NCBI GenBank assembly: GCA_022447545.1
Contig: JAKVBI010000038.1
Location: forward strand, 1-19,976
Reading direction: 5' to 3'
DNA length: 19,976 nt
From: Myxococcota bacterium
Lineage (GTDB): Bacteria > Myxococcota_A > UBA9160 > SMWR01
Shown: positions 7,560 through 15,531 of the stretch, in pieces
How positions within the stretch are numbered: the first letter of the stretch is position 1
Layout: every line of letters starts with the position of its first letter
Made by a program: the position numbers and the translations under genes
Notes under the pieces: model-generated
What the model was told of the DNA's origin: nothing
The model's input: only the letters and a program-made list of their open reading frames with translations
The model's database searches: none

Positions 7560-9141
7560 ACCCACGTCCTCAAGCTCGCTCGAGGGCAAGCTGCGACGAG
7601 GACTGCTCCTCGAGGGAGACTCGTCACGCCAGACCAATATCAATGGCGTTCCCATCTGCGTCCCGAAGGGGTGTGACCATTTCCTCCCCGCGTCCCCCCA
7701 CCCGCTCCATTACTCGTTCGAGAGCGCCCTCCACGCCGGCCTCGAAGCAACCGTCCAAAGCGGCGACATCGTTTTCGACCTCGGCGCAACCAGCGGAATC
7801 CACTCCGTGTTGATGGCTCATCAGGTGGGCCCCGGAGGGCGAGTCCACCTGTTCGACGCCTGCCCCGAGGCGGTGAAATCAGCCCGTGCCCTGGCAGAAG
7901 CCAACGGAGTGTCCGACCACATTCAGTTCAATCCAAGGTTCGTCTGCGACCATTCGGGTCAAGACATCGATTTCTACCGCCTTCCCGGAATGCTGAGGCC
8001 TGCCTCTTCGAGGGACGGCGGGATCCAAACCGGGCGAGCGGGTATCCAACGGTTTTCCGTTCGATCCATATCGCTGGACGACTACTGGTCCGAAGAAGAA
8101 GCGGGGCCTGATTGCATCAAGATCGACGTCGAAGGTTCCGAGTTCGAGGTGCTCCTGGGAGCACGGAAACTGATCGAAGCCCACCGCCCCCACCTACTCG
8201 TGGAAACGCACGGGCAAAGCATCGCCCGCATCGCCGGGAGCCTGGGCGAGTTGTGCAGGTCACTCGAACACTTCGGATATCAGCTCTACGACTTGGAAGA
8301 GGGTGACCTCGTCAGCGCCGAGGTCTACAGCGAGAGAAGACGGAACGGAATCGGATACCTCATGGCCTCGGACCGTCTCGACGACCCGAGACTCCTGACG
8401 CGAATCGGCGACCGACGCCTGCGGGCACAGGAACTTCAGGCCGAAGTCACCTCGGGGCTCGAAGCCCTCCGCCACCTGAAGTCACAGGGGACCCAGGGCA
8501 ACTCCGAAGGCATGCGCGAGGCGCTGCTCGACTTGCTGGAAAGGCATCCCTGGAGCGGCGAGGGCCACTACCTGCTCGCGCAACAACTCCGGAGCCAGGG
8601 AGAGGACCTCTCCAACGTTCTCGAGGCGTTCGAACAAGCGCGTCGCTGTGGCTACGACGAGTTCTGGATTCAATTCTCCTGGGCCTCCACGTGTTTCGAA
8701 CGAGGAGAGGTCGACCAGGCGAGAGCAGCCATGGAAGCTGCTCTCGAACACAAGCCCTGGCATCCAGAGGCGCAACGAATCTGGCAACTGGCCCTCGGCA
8801 CCCAGGTCCGCACCCTGGTGAAACGCGAGGACTTTGCGCCCGCCATCCCTCTGCTTCGCATTCTGCGAGAGGCCGATCCCGAAAACGGAGAGTGGGCCTA
8901 CCTGCTCGCCTTCTCGATGCAAATGGAGTCGTTCCCCGGATCCACCCCACTGGAACTGTTCGCCCGAGCCCTAGAACTGGGGTACGACTCGTTCTGGGTG
9001 CATTACAACCGTGGCTTCCTGCTCCGAAAGTTGGGGCGTACCGAAGAGGCCCTTGCCGACTTCCGAGCCGCCCAGAGTATCGAGCCGGACCGGAAGGAGA
9101 TCTCCCAGCAGATCGCAGAACTGACCTCGGAGGAAATTTAG
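7552..9141 (+). CDS. FkbM-family methyltransferase with C-terminal TPR-like repeats
   Basis: The 529-residue protein has two parts. Residues about 30-220 form an FkbM-type SAM-dependent methyltransferase. The SAM-binding motif is DIVFDLGATSGIHS (72-85), followed by GRVHLFDACPEAVKSAR (96-112) and the family hallmark IKIDVEGSEFEVLLGA (189-204), then HLLVETHG. FkbM enzymes O-methylate sugars or polyketides, so methylation of a glycan hydroxyl is the natural reading here. From about residue 300 onward it has repeated helical pairs typical of TPR units, for example ALLDLLERHPWSGEGHYLLA, EVDQARAAMEAALEHKPWHP and YNRGFLLRKLGRTEEALAD. The start overlaps the preceding glycosyltransferase by eight bases, indicating coupling. 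The next gene follows after one base. The TPR tail may dock the enzyme to assembly partners (inference). Confidence 0.9.
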   Translation: MSEPTSSSSLEGKLRRGLLLEGDSSRQTNINGVPICVPKGCDHFLPASPHPLHYSFESALHAGLEATVQSGDIVFDLGATSGIHSVLMAHQVGPGGRVHLFDACPEAVKSARALAEANGVSDHIQFNPRFVCDHSGQDIDFYRLPGMLRPASSRDGGIQTGRAGIQRFSVRSISLDDYWSEEEAGPDCIKIDVEGSEFEVLLGARKLIEAHRPHLLVETHGQSIARIAGSLGELCRSLEHFGYQLYDLEEGDLVSAEVYSERRRNGIGYLMASDRLDDPRLLTRIGDRRLRAQELQAEVTSGLEALRHLKSQGTQGNSEGMREALLDLLERHPWSGEGHYLLAQQLRSQGEDLSNVLEAFEQARRCGYDEFWIQFSWASTCFERGEVDQARAAMEAALEHKPWHPEAQRIWQLALGTQVRTLVKREDFAPAIPLLRILREADPENGEWAYLLAFSMQMESFPGSTPLELFARALELGYDSFWVHYNRGFLLRKLGRTEEALADFRAAQSIEPDRKEISQQIAELTSEEI

Positions 9142-9142
9142 A

Positions 9143-10078
9143 ATGGAGCGAGTTCTGATCACCGGGGCGGCCGGTTATCTTGGGTCCGTGATCACGCCTG
9201 CACTCCTCGACGCAGGCTTCGAGGTCACTGGCCTCGACAATTTTCGCTACAACCAGCCCTCGCTACTCGAATGTTGCGCTCACCCCCACTTCTCCATCGT
9301 GAGGGGGGATGTCCGCGACGAAGAGGTCCTACGTTCGGCCCTCCGGGAGGCCGACGTCATCATTCCTTTGGCGGCCATCGTCGGCGCCCCTTTGTGCGAC
9401 GAGGACCGAACGGCGGCAGAGACAACGAACCTGCAGGCCATCCACAAGCTCCTGGCGCTGCGGTCTGCCCAGCAGCGGATCCTGTACCCGACGACCAATA
9501 GCGGCTACGGGATCGGCGAGCCGGGAAAATTCTGCACCGAAGAATCGCCCCTACGCCCCGTCTCCCTCTACGGTGTGACCAAGGTCGAAGCCGAGCGAGC
9601 CGTACTGGAAGCTGGGAACTCCCTCACGTTCCGCCTGGCCACGGTGTTTGGAGCCTCGCCGCGCATGCGAATCGACCTGCTGGTCAACGACTTTGTACAC
9701 CGAGCAGTGACCGACCGAACCGTCGTCGTGTTCGAAGGCCACGCAAAGCGCAACTTCATCCACGTTCGAGATGTCGCGCGCGCTTTCCTCCACGGTCTTG
9801 GGAACTTCGAGAAGATGCTCAACGAGCCCTACAACGTGGGATTGAGCGACGCGAACCTCTCCAAACTCGAACTCTGTGCGGAGATCAAACGACAGATTCC
9901 GGGTTTCACCTTTCTCGAAGCCCCCATCGGCGAAGATCCGGACAAACGCGACTACATCGTATCCAACGAGAAAATCGAGCAGACGGGCTTCGAAGCCCGA
10001 TACTCCCTCACCCAGGGCATCCAAGAACTCATCAAGGCGTATACGATGGTGAGGAATTCCCGCTACGGAAACGCCTGA
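9143..10078 (+). CDS. NAD-dependent sugar epimerase/dehydratase (extended SDR)
   Basis: A 311-residue extended short-chain dehydrogenase/reductase acting on nucleotide-activated sugars. The NAD-binding motif TGAAGYLG (7-14) opens the protein, with Asp32 (GLDNF) after strand 2 favouring NAD(H). Catalytic Ser120 (TTNSGYG), Tyr143 and Lys147 (LYGVTK) are present. The C-terminal substrate domain has RNFIHVRDVARAFLHGL and YNVGLSDANLSKLELC. The sequence resembles uncharacterised SDRs of O-antigen loci rather than a textbook GalE, RmlB or Gmd, so the reaction (4-epimerisation, dehydration or 4-keto reduction) is left open. A strong GGAGG ribosome site lies inside the end of the preceding gene. Its 3' end overlaps the convergent GT2 gene by 16 bases. 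Confidence 0.88.
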   Translation: MERVLITGAAGYLGSVITPALLDAGFEVTGLDNFRYNQPSLLECCAHPHFSIVRGDVRDEEVLRSALREADVIIPLAAIVGAPLCDEDRTAAETTNLQAIHKLLALRSAQQRILYPTTNSGYGIGEPGKFCTEESPLRPVSLYGVTKVEAERAVLEAGNSLTFRLATVFGASPRMRIDLLVNDFVHRAVTDRTVVVFEGHAKRNFIHVRDVARAFLHGLGNFEKMLNEPYNVGLSDANLSKLELCAEIKRQIPGFTFLEAPIGEDPDKRDYIVSNEKIEQTGFEARYSLTQGIQELIKAYTMVRNSRYGNA

Positions 10079-11034
10079 TGCGATGACTCCCCGGATTGCC
10101 GCCGTGCCCCACTCTCGGGCACGAAGGTTCCGACGGGGTATTGACCGCGGCGCCGCACCAACTCGCGCGACAATTGAAACGCGTGATAGCGGAACTTGTA
10201 CGCCAGGAAGATCCCACGTCTTGCGACCCAGGGCAGCCTGGGCATGCCATGCTGAGCCCGGATCTCCTGATCGGCGGCCTTCACACCGGCGGCATCGAGA
10301 GTGGACTGGCTGTCCGCATGCAGCCTCAAGGCTCCCAGAAAGTGATCGATCTTTTGCGGCCGAGACTGCTTTGCGAGTCGAAGGAAGAGATCGGTGTCCA
10401 CCGACAGATTGCGGGCGCGATCGATTCCCCCGACCGCCTGAAGGGCCGACCGCCGTACGAAGACCGAGGGCTGACAAGCTCCCCAATTCAGCCAATACAT
10501 CAGACTCGTAGTACTGAAGGGCATTCCCCAGATCCTCTTCAACACGCGAGACGCGTCATCGATCAGAAGACCGTCGCCAACGGCCCATGCACAATCTGGG
10601 TGACGGGTGAAAAATTCCGAGACGACCCGAAGTGACCCAGGAAGGAGCATGTCGTTGGAGCAGATCCAGGTCACGACCTCTCCCCGTGCCCGCTCCACTC
10701 CCTTGACGATCGCATCGGCATGCCCTCCGTCGGGCTCGGAGCACCAATAGGCCAGCTTTTCCTCGTGGGACCGAATCAGTTCCACAGACCCATCGGTCGA
10801 GCCCCCGTCGATGACGATGTGCTCGAAGTCGTTGAAGGCCTGGTTGTGAATAGACGCCATGGCCTCGCCCAGCCAGACGGCATCGTTCAAGCAGGGGGTG
10901 ACGATGGAGATCTGAGGCGAATTCGCAGGGCCTCGCTGGGGCATGAGCGGTGCCGTTTTCGCACGCTCGGTGGTCTTGGCGTGCGTGCGTGCCTGGGCCC
11001 GGGGACTCGCGGGAATTCCAGTTTGCATCGCCAT
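10063..11034 (-). CDS. GT2-family glycosyltransferase
   Basis: The 323-residue protein is an inverting GT-A glycosyltransferase of family 2. The nucleotide-binding fold starts at QISIVTPCLNDAVWLGEAM (41-59), followed by IVIDGGSTDGSVELIRS (73-89), SEPDGGHADAIVKGVERARG (99-118) and the metal-binding region WICSNDML (123-130), where the usual DXD is represented by Ser-Asn-Asp128. VDTDLFLRLA corresponds to the later acceptor-site acidic motif. The C-terminus is basic and helical (FRYHAFQLSRELVRRR), possibly for membrane association. About 40 residues before the domain are low-complexity, so the true start may be the Met at 10944. The ATG at 11034 has a GGAG ten bases upstream. It is one of two intact minus-strand genes in the polysaccharide locus and overlaps the upstream SDR gene tail to tail by 16 bases. 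Confidence 0.88.
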   Translation of the reverse strand: MAMQTGIPASPRAQARTHAKTTERAKTAPLMPQRGPANSPQISIVTPCLNDAVWLGEAMASIHNQAFNDFEHIVIDGGSTDGSVELIRSHEEKLAYWCSEPDGGHADAIVKGVERARGEVVTWICSNDMLLPGSLRVVSEFFTRHPDCAWAVGDGLLIDDASRVLKRIWGMPFSTTSLMYWLNWGACQPSVFVRRSALQAVGGIDRARNLSVDTDLFLRLAKQSRPQKIDHFLGALRLHADSQSTLDAAGVKAADQEIRAQHGMPRLPWVARRGIFLAYKFRYHAFQLSRELVRRRGQYPVGTFVPESGARRQSGESSHQAFP

Positions 11035-11396
11035 CAGCCGCGAGCTCCAAGCCGGCGAAAGTCCTGGGGGGTTTTCGCCATATCAATGAATCTCCGGGAC
11101 CAGCGCTGGGCCGACGAGCCCGCTCCCTCCCCCCACCTTCGAGAGTACTCGCCCAGAACGCCGCGCAACAGCCACACCGACCAAGTCTTCACCCGGGCGG
11201 CGAACCGTCAATTCTGCCATCGTGTCGGTCGGGGCTCGCCCCCCAGGCAGAGCGGATGAAGCGGCAGCATGATCTCGGTGTTGCACGCGTTCCGACGGAA
11301 CATTGCGGCGAGGGAGGGTCCCCCGCTCCAAACGCTGGTCGCACTTGAACAACCGTCCATCAACCCAAACGCCCACTCCCGACTCACACACCCCCC
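11035..11396. other. Non-coding gap between divergent glycosyltransferase genes
   Basis: This 362-base stretch separates the minus-strand GT2 gene from the plus-strand 681-residue gene and should hold promoters for both. It contains an inverted repeat near the GT2 side. An open frame on the minus strand (11391 to 11083, 102 codons) exists but its product is Arg/Gly-rich with no recognisable fold or ribosome site, so I do not call a gene. I found no convincing -35/-10 pair by eye. It could also be the remnant of a lost gene, as is common in O-antigen loci. Confidence 0.5.
11054..11079. repeat. Inverted repeat (hairpin) upstream of the GT2 gene
   Basis: GGCGAAA at 11054-11060 is perfectly complementary to TTTCGCC at 11073-11079, with a 12-base loop that is G-rich on the plus strand. 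It begins 20 bases upstream of the GT2 start, so in a GT2 transcript it would be a 5' leader hairpin, or it may be an operator. No T-run follows, so it is not a typical terminator. A seven-base stem can also arise by chance. Confidence 0.3.
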
Positions 11397-13442
11397 ATGC
11401 CCAAATTCCTCCTCATCGATCAATCCATCGAGCATTCGGGTGGGCACCACTACGAGTACGCAAAGCGAGTCCTGCGCGCCGCAGAGAAAGCGGGGTACGT
11501 CCCGGTTCTCGCCACCCATCGGCGTTTCACAAAGGCCTCCCAGGGAACCTGGGAATGTCACCCCACCTACCAACTCGGTTTCTGGGATTCCGGTGCGAGC
11601 CCCACCGCGAGCCACGCCCACGGATCCTTTTCCCTGACGCGATGGCGCCAACGGCTCCGCGCCAGACTCCAGTACTCGACGCTGGCCTTGATGTGGGAAC
11701 ACCGGCACGAACCGGAGACCCTGCTGCACAGCCTACGCTCCATCCCCCATGGGCTTTGGCTGGTGGTTCCACTGCTCGCACTCCAGCATGCATGGAAACT
11801 CGGCTCCGCCACGGGGGAACTGGTTCGCAGCCTATTGCCCGTGGGTCCCTACCTCGCACGTGTGAGCCGGGCCTTCGAAAAATGGCTGTCCGTGGTTTTC
11901 CTGCCCATCCTTCTGGTTCTACGACCGCGGCCGTGGCTCAAGCAGCGAATTCTTCATTCTCGAAAGTCCAGGACGTTTTGCCAGGACACCACGCGACTCC
12001 TCAAAGCCTGCCAGCTCGGGCGCGACGACATCGTGTTCGTCCCAACACTCGACGAGAACGAGATGCTCGGGATCCTGGACTGTTTCCAGCGCTTCCCACC
12101 CTCCGCCGAGCCCAACTGGCACCTTTTGTTCCGAAGGAACATCTTTGAGGGACACGCTCCCGAATATCCGTCCCAGATCACTCAGCACACCGATCTTCAC
12201 GCATCCTTGAGCAGGCTCCAACACGAGACGGAGAACCTGCGTGTCCACCTCTGGACGGATACCGAAGAGCTCACCACACAGTACAACGCCTTCAACACAG
12301 TCGAGTTTCAGACGCTGCCAATCCCCGTAGGTGAGGAATATCGCCCCTCTGGAACTCGGCGGGAAAACGCGACCCGATTCATCTATGTCGGAGACGCTCG
12401 CAGCGAAAAAGGGTACCCGCGCTTGCCACGGCTCATCCAGGACCTGCTCGCCGACGATGCAGCAACGCACCGACTCGAGTTTGCCATCCAGTCGAATTTC
12501 AACCTCCGCGGTGGGGATCCAGGGTCCGCCGTCGCCCGAGCACAACTGGAAACTCTGCCAACGCGCTCGGTGCAAATCCTGACCGAGCCCCTCGACTCCA
12601 GCGCCTACTGTGAACTGACACTCAGTGGTGATGCGTGCCTCGTGCTCTACGATCCCGCCGCCTACGCGGCCAGAAGTTCAGGAATCTTGGTCGAGGCTCT
12701 CTGCGCAGGTATCCCGGTGATCGTTCCCGCCAGCACCTGGATGTCTGTGCAGCTCAATCTCGCAATCTCCCGCTACCACCGCAGTCTCGACCAGGCCATT
12801 CCCACGCTAGAAGGTGTCGAGATTGATTCACAATCGTGGCTCGAACATGGCGGAAACAACCGGGTTCGGCTCCGAAACGGACGCCTCCCCATGAGCCGGC
12901 AAGACACTCGATATTGCTGGGTCGACGTACCTGCCGATTCGAATGCCAGCCACTTCTCTCTTCACTTCGAACAAAACGCACCGGTCGACGGCATCTTCAC
13001 CCAGATCACCGTCGACCAGTTGGACGCACACGGAAATTCGGCCCGACAAGACATCGAGATCGTTGGCGGATTGAGCCAATGCCCGGGGTCGGTGCTCATT
13101 GAACTCCATTCGGAAACTCGGCGAATCTGGGTCGGCCTGCGTAACGCCCATGCTGAAACCGCCTACTCGATTGGGGAGATCCGAGGCCGTCTCCTGCGCT
13201 CGCCCACCACCCTGCCCCGGTGGGCAGTCGGTTCAGTCTATAGCGGCCCCGATCGCATTCTCGAATCCGCGCTGGACCTCGTGCGACACACCGACCACTA
13301 CCGGCAGACGGCACGCGCGTTCTCAAACGATTGGACCCCGTATCACAATTCAGACTCCCTGGTCTCGAGACTCCAATCTCCTCACGAAGAACCCGTGGCA
13401 TCCTCGCCCTCCTATCCGTCCCCAGAGGCACCTGCAACATGA
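11397..13442 (+). CDS. Large GT-B-like glycosyltransferase with a C-terminal insertion
   Basis: This 681-residue protein is much longer than the 350-420 residues usual for GT4-type enzymes. It starts with an N-terminal GT-B half (FLLIDQSIEHSGGHHYEYAK, 4-23, with a Gly-Gly-His loop). Two hydrophobic stretches (about 119-131 and 164-176) may be membrane-associated. The donor half follows: TRFIYVGDARSEKGYPRLPR (326-345), then SGDACLVLYDPAAYAARSSG (410-429) and ILVEALCAGIPVIVPA (430-445), the usual C-terminal donor motif. Residues about 475-605 form a beta-rich segment with no glycosyltransferase features. The final helix of the fold appears to resume at ILESALDLVRHTDHYRQTAR (621-640). A Pro/Ser-rich tail ends the protein. 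The next gene overlaps by four bases (ATGA). A family assignment needs a profile search; donor sugar unknown. Confidence 0.78.
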   Translation: MPKFLLIDQSIEHSGGHHYEYAKRVLRAAEKAGYVPVLATHRRFTKASQGTWECHPTYQLGFWDSGASPTASHAHGSFSLTRWRQRLRARLQYSTLALMWEHRHEPETLLHSLRSIPHGLWLVVPLLALQHAWKLGSATGELVRSLLPVGPYLARVSRAFEKWLSVVFLPILLVLRPRPWLKQRILHSRKSRTFCQDTTRLLKACQLGRDDIVFVPTLDENEMLGILDCFQRFPPSAEPNWHLLFRRNIFEGHAPEYPSQITQHTDLHASLSRLQHETENLRVHLWTDTEELTTQYNAFNTVEFQTLPIPVGEEYRPSGTRRENATRFIYVGDARSEKGYPRLPRLIQDLLADDAATHRLEFAIQSNFNLRGGDPGSAVARAQLETLPTRSVQILTEPLDSSAYCELTLSGDACLVLYDPAAYAARSSGILVEALCAGIPVIVPASTWMSVQLNLAISRYHRSLDQAIPTLEGVEIDSQSWLEHGGNNRVRLRNGRLPMSRQDTRYCWVDVPADSNASHFSLHFEQNAPVDGIFTQITVDQLDAHGNSARQDIEIVGGLSQCPGSVLIELHSETRRIWVGLRNAHAETAYSIGEIRGRLLRSPTTLPRWAVGSVYSGPDRILESALDLVRHTDHYRQTARAFSNDWTPYHNSDSLVSRLQSPHEEPVASSPSYPSPEAPAT

Positions 13443-14545
13443 CCCCGCCCCCCCGAATCATCGGCGTCTCCGATGTGAGTCTCGGCTATGGAAGCCCTCA
13501 GATCGGCGCCTTCATGAATTCGATCGCCGATCACTTTTCGACCGATGCCATGATTCTCGAGCCCGACGAGCACAGCAAGAAACCAGTCCACCGCGTGGGG
13601 ACCCACTGCTCGGTCAAGCGCATCCCCCTGCCTACATCGCCATTCTCGACCACCGGGCGAAGGCTCTACATCCTCAATGCCGCCCGAGAACTGGACCGAC
13701 AAAAACCAGACCTCCTGGTCTTGTTCTGTTCCTTCACGGTGCCCGTTCTCCTTCGCATGAAGCACCGGCCAAAGTTCACCCTCTACAATGCGATCGAATC
13801 GATCGCTGCCTATGGCGAAAGCGACATCGAGATCCACCGAATCGTGTCGGATCAAATCGACCTCCTCGTATTTCCCGAAGAGAACCGCGCCGTCCACGAC
13901 ATCCCGCGTGCTGGTTTACGTGAGATTCCTCTCGCCATCACCTACAACGCTGTCAACGAGCGAACCCTGCGAGAACCGACGCCAGCCTCAAAACGAAACG
14001 GTCGTTTTCTATACAGCGGCACCTTGAGCCGCGAAAACACGCTCGCAGGCTATTTCCTCGAAGACGAACTCCAGCAGTTACCCATCGACCTGTTCGGCAA
14101 CGTTTCAGGCCCTGACGCCGAGGACCTGAGCCACCGACTTTCAGCCTCGGAGAAGGCACTGACCTACCAGGGCTACATCCCGGCCGAATCGCTGGCGGTC
14201 CTGCGAGAAAAATACGCGTTCAGCCTGACGCTCTGGGCGCCCATCAACGAGAATCAACTCTACGCAGCACCCAACAAATTTTTCGAAGCGATTGCTGCTG
14301 GAGTTCCCCCGATCACGACGCCTCATCCTCAGTGCAAGATGCTCATCGAGCGTTATGATTGCGGCCTCGTCGCGCCGGATTGGAGTATCGAGGGGCTCTC
14401 GAGCACGCTCGAGTCCGCACGCCGGATCTACGGCACACCACGTTATGCGGAACTGGTGGCCAACTGCGCTCGAGCGGTCCGAGAAGAACTGAACTGGGAG
14501 GCCCAGTTCGCGAAGGTTCAAAGATTACTTCCCACGGCGCTGTGA
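13439..14545 (+). CDS. GT-B fold glycosyltransferase
   Basis: A 368-residue predicted glycosyltransferase. The N-terminal half begins PRIIGVSDVSLGYGSPQIGA (5-24). DLLVLFCSFTVPVLLRMKH (91-109) and DLLVFPEENRA (141-151) fit the Rossmann strands of the acceptor domain. The donor half shows GRFLYSGTLSRENTLAGYF (188-206), LTYQGYIPAESLAVLREKYA (241-260) and APNKFFEAIAAGVPPITT (277-294), the motif containing the conserved Glu that binds the donor sugar. The ATG at 13439 overlaps the upstream stop in an ATGA arrangement, indicating coupled translation with the 681-residue protein. An earlier in-frame ATG (13331) lies deep inside that gene and is rejected. Third bases are somewhat less GC-biased by eye than in the left-hand genes, as is common in O-antigen loci. 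Specificity unknown. Confidence 0.86.
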   Translation: MTPPPRIIGVSDVSLGYGSPQIGAFMNSIADHFSTDAMILEPDEHSKKPVHRVGTHCSVKRIPLPTSPFSTTGRRLYILNAARELDRQKPDLLVLFCSFTVPVLLRMKHRPKFTLYNAIESIAAYGESDIEIHRIVSDQIDLLVFPEENRAVHDIPRAGLREIPLAITYNAVNERTLREPTPASKRNGRFLYSGTLSRENTLAGYFLEDELQQLPIDLFGNVSGPDAEDLSHRLSASEKALTYQGYIPAESLAVLREKYAFSLTLWAPINENQLYAAPNKFFEAIAAGVPPITTPHPQCKMLIERYDCGLVAPDWSIEGLSSTLESARRIYGTPRYAELVANCARAVREELNWEAQFAKVQRLLPTAL

Positions 14546-14571
14546 GCGCCCCGAGATTGGAGACCGTGCAG

Positions 14572-15522
14572 ATGAGCGAGCGCATTGTCGTGACCGGAGC
14601 CACGGGTTTCCTCGGGCGTCACCTCATGCCGCGCCTCACCGATCACTACGGGGCCGACCGCGTCACAGGCCTCTCCAGCTCTGACTTCGACCTGATGGAC
14701 CGAGCCCAGGTCAGCCGCATGTTCGACGAGCACGCGCCCGACGTCTTGATCCACCTGGCCGCCTATTCGGCAGGAATCGGCGCCAACCGAGCCATGCCCG
14801 CCGATTTCTATTTCCGAAACACGATTCTCACGGCCCTGACCTTTCAAGAGGCCGCCACACGTGGGATCCGCAAGCTCGTCTACACCATGGGGGGCTGTAG
14901 CTATCCCGCGACCGCACACTCGCCCATCGACGAATCGCAGATGTGGGAGGGCTACCCCCAACCCGAGAGCGCTGGGTATTCGGCAGCGAAAAAGATGGGC
15001 CTCGTCGCGAGCACCAGCTACCGGACCCAATACGGCCTCAACTCGCTGGTTCTGATTCCGGGCAACATGTATGGCGAATACGACAACTTCCGCGACGGGG
15101 AATCCCACGTCGTTCCCGCCATGGTCCGCCGCTACCTCGAGCACCAACGCCAGGGGACCGAGGAAATCACCATGTGGGGAACCGGAGAGCCGGTGAGGGA
15201 CTTCGTCTACGCCGGAGACGTGGCTGCCGCTCTGGTCCACTTCATCGATCGGTACGACTCCAGTGAACCCGTGAACATCTCATCCGGGACGACCACCTCG
15301 ATTCGAGAGTTGGCGGAAACCATCGCTGAACTCACAGGCTTCCGGGGCCAGATCCTCTGGGACACCGAGAAGCCGGATGGCCAAAAGGTCAAGATCTTCG
15401 ACGTCAAGCGACTCCAGGGCATGGGAATTCACTGCTCGACACCACTTCGCGAGGGGTTGACGCGAACAATCGACTGGCTGGCCCAGCACTACGACACCCG
15501 CAGTGATGGACTGCGCCTCTAG
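14572..15522 (+). CDS. GDP-L-fucose synthase-like NAD(P)-dependent epimerase/reductase
   Basis: The 316-residue protein aligns over its whole length with GDP-4-keto-6-deoxymannose epimerase/reductase (GDP-fucose synthase; E. coli Fcl has 321). TGATGFLG (8-15) binds the cofactor. AGIGANRAMPADFYFRNT, YGEYDNF, SHVVPAMVRRYLE and WGTGEPVRDFVYAGDVAAA are family signatures. At positions identical to the E. coli numbering it keeps Cys109, Tyr136 and Lys140 (YSAAK), His179 and Arg209, but the catalytic Ser107 is Gly107 (MGGCSYP instead of GSSCIYP). Family enzymes convert GDP-4-keto-6-deoxy sugars by 3,5-epimerisation and 4-reduction. With a GDP-heptose kinase and guanylyltransferase nearby, a GDP-heptose derivative is a plausible substrate (inference). 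The ATG has GGAG nine bases upstream; a GTG at 14542 is an alternative start. Confidence 0.88.
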   Translation: MSERIVVTGATGFLGRHLMPRLTDHYGADRVTGLSSSDFDLMDRAQVSRMFDEHAPDVLIHLAAYSAGIGANRAMPADFYFRNTILTALTFQEAATRGIRKLVYTMGGCSYPATAHSPIDESQMWEGYPQPESAGYSAAKKMGLVASTSYRTQYGLNSLVLIPGNMYGEYDNFRDGESHVVPAMVRRYLEHQRQGTEEITMWGTGEPVRDFVYAGDVAAALVHFIDRYDSSEPVNISSGTTTSIRELAETIAELTGFRGQILWDTEKPDGQKVKIFDVKRLQGMGIHCSTPLREGLTRTIDWLAQHYDTRSDGLRL

Positions 15523-15531
15523 GATGACACT

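Noticed and set aside
9143-10078. Calling this SDR a GDP-mannose-type 4,6-dehydratase
   Set aside because: It has the cofactor loop TGAAGYLG and lacks the characteristic GITGQDGSYLAE-type start of Gmd and DmhA.
9551-10495. 314-codon minus-strand frame across the SDR and GT2 genes
   Set aside because: It lies out of frame with two well-supported genes and carries no recognisable motif.
11083-11391. Possible 102-codon small gene in the divergent gap
   Set aside because: No ribosome site, no recognisable motif, Arg/Gly-rich composition typical of shadow frames.
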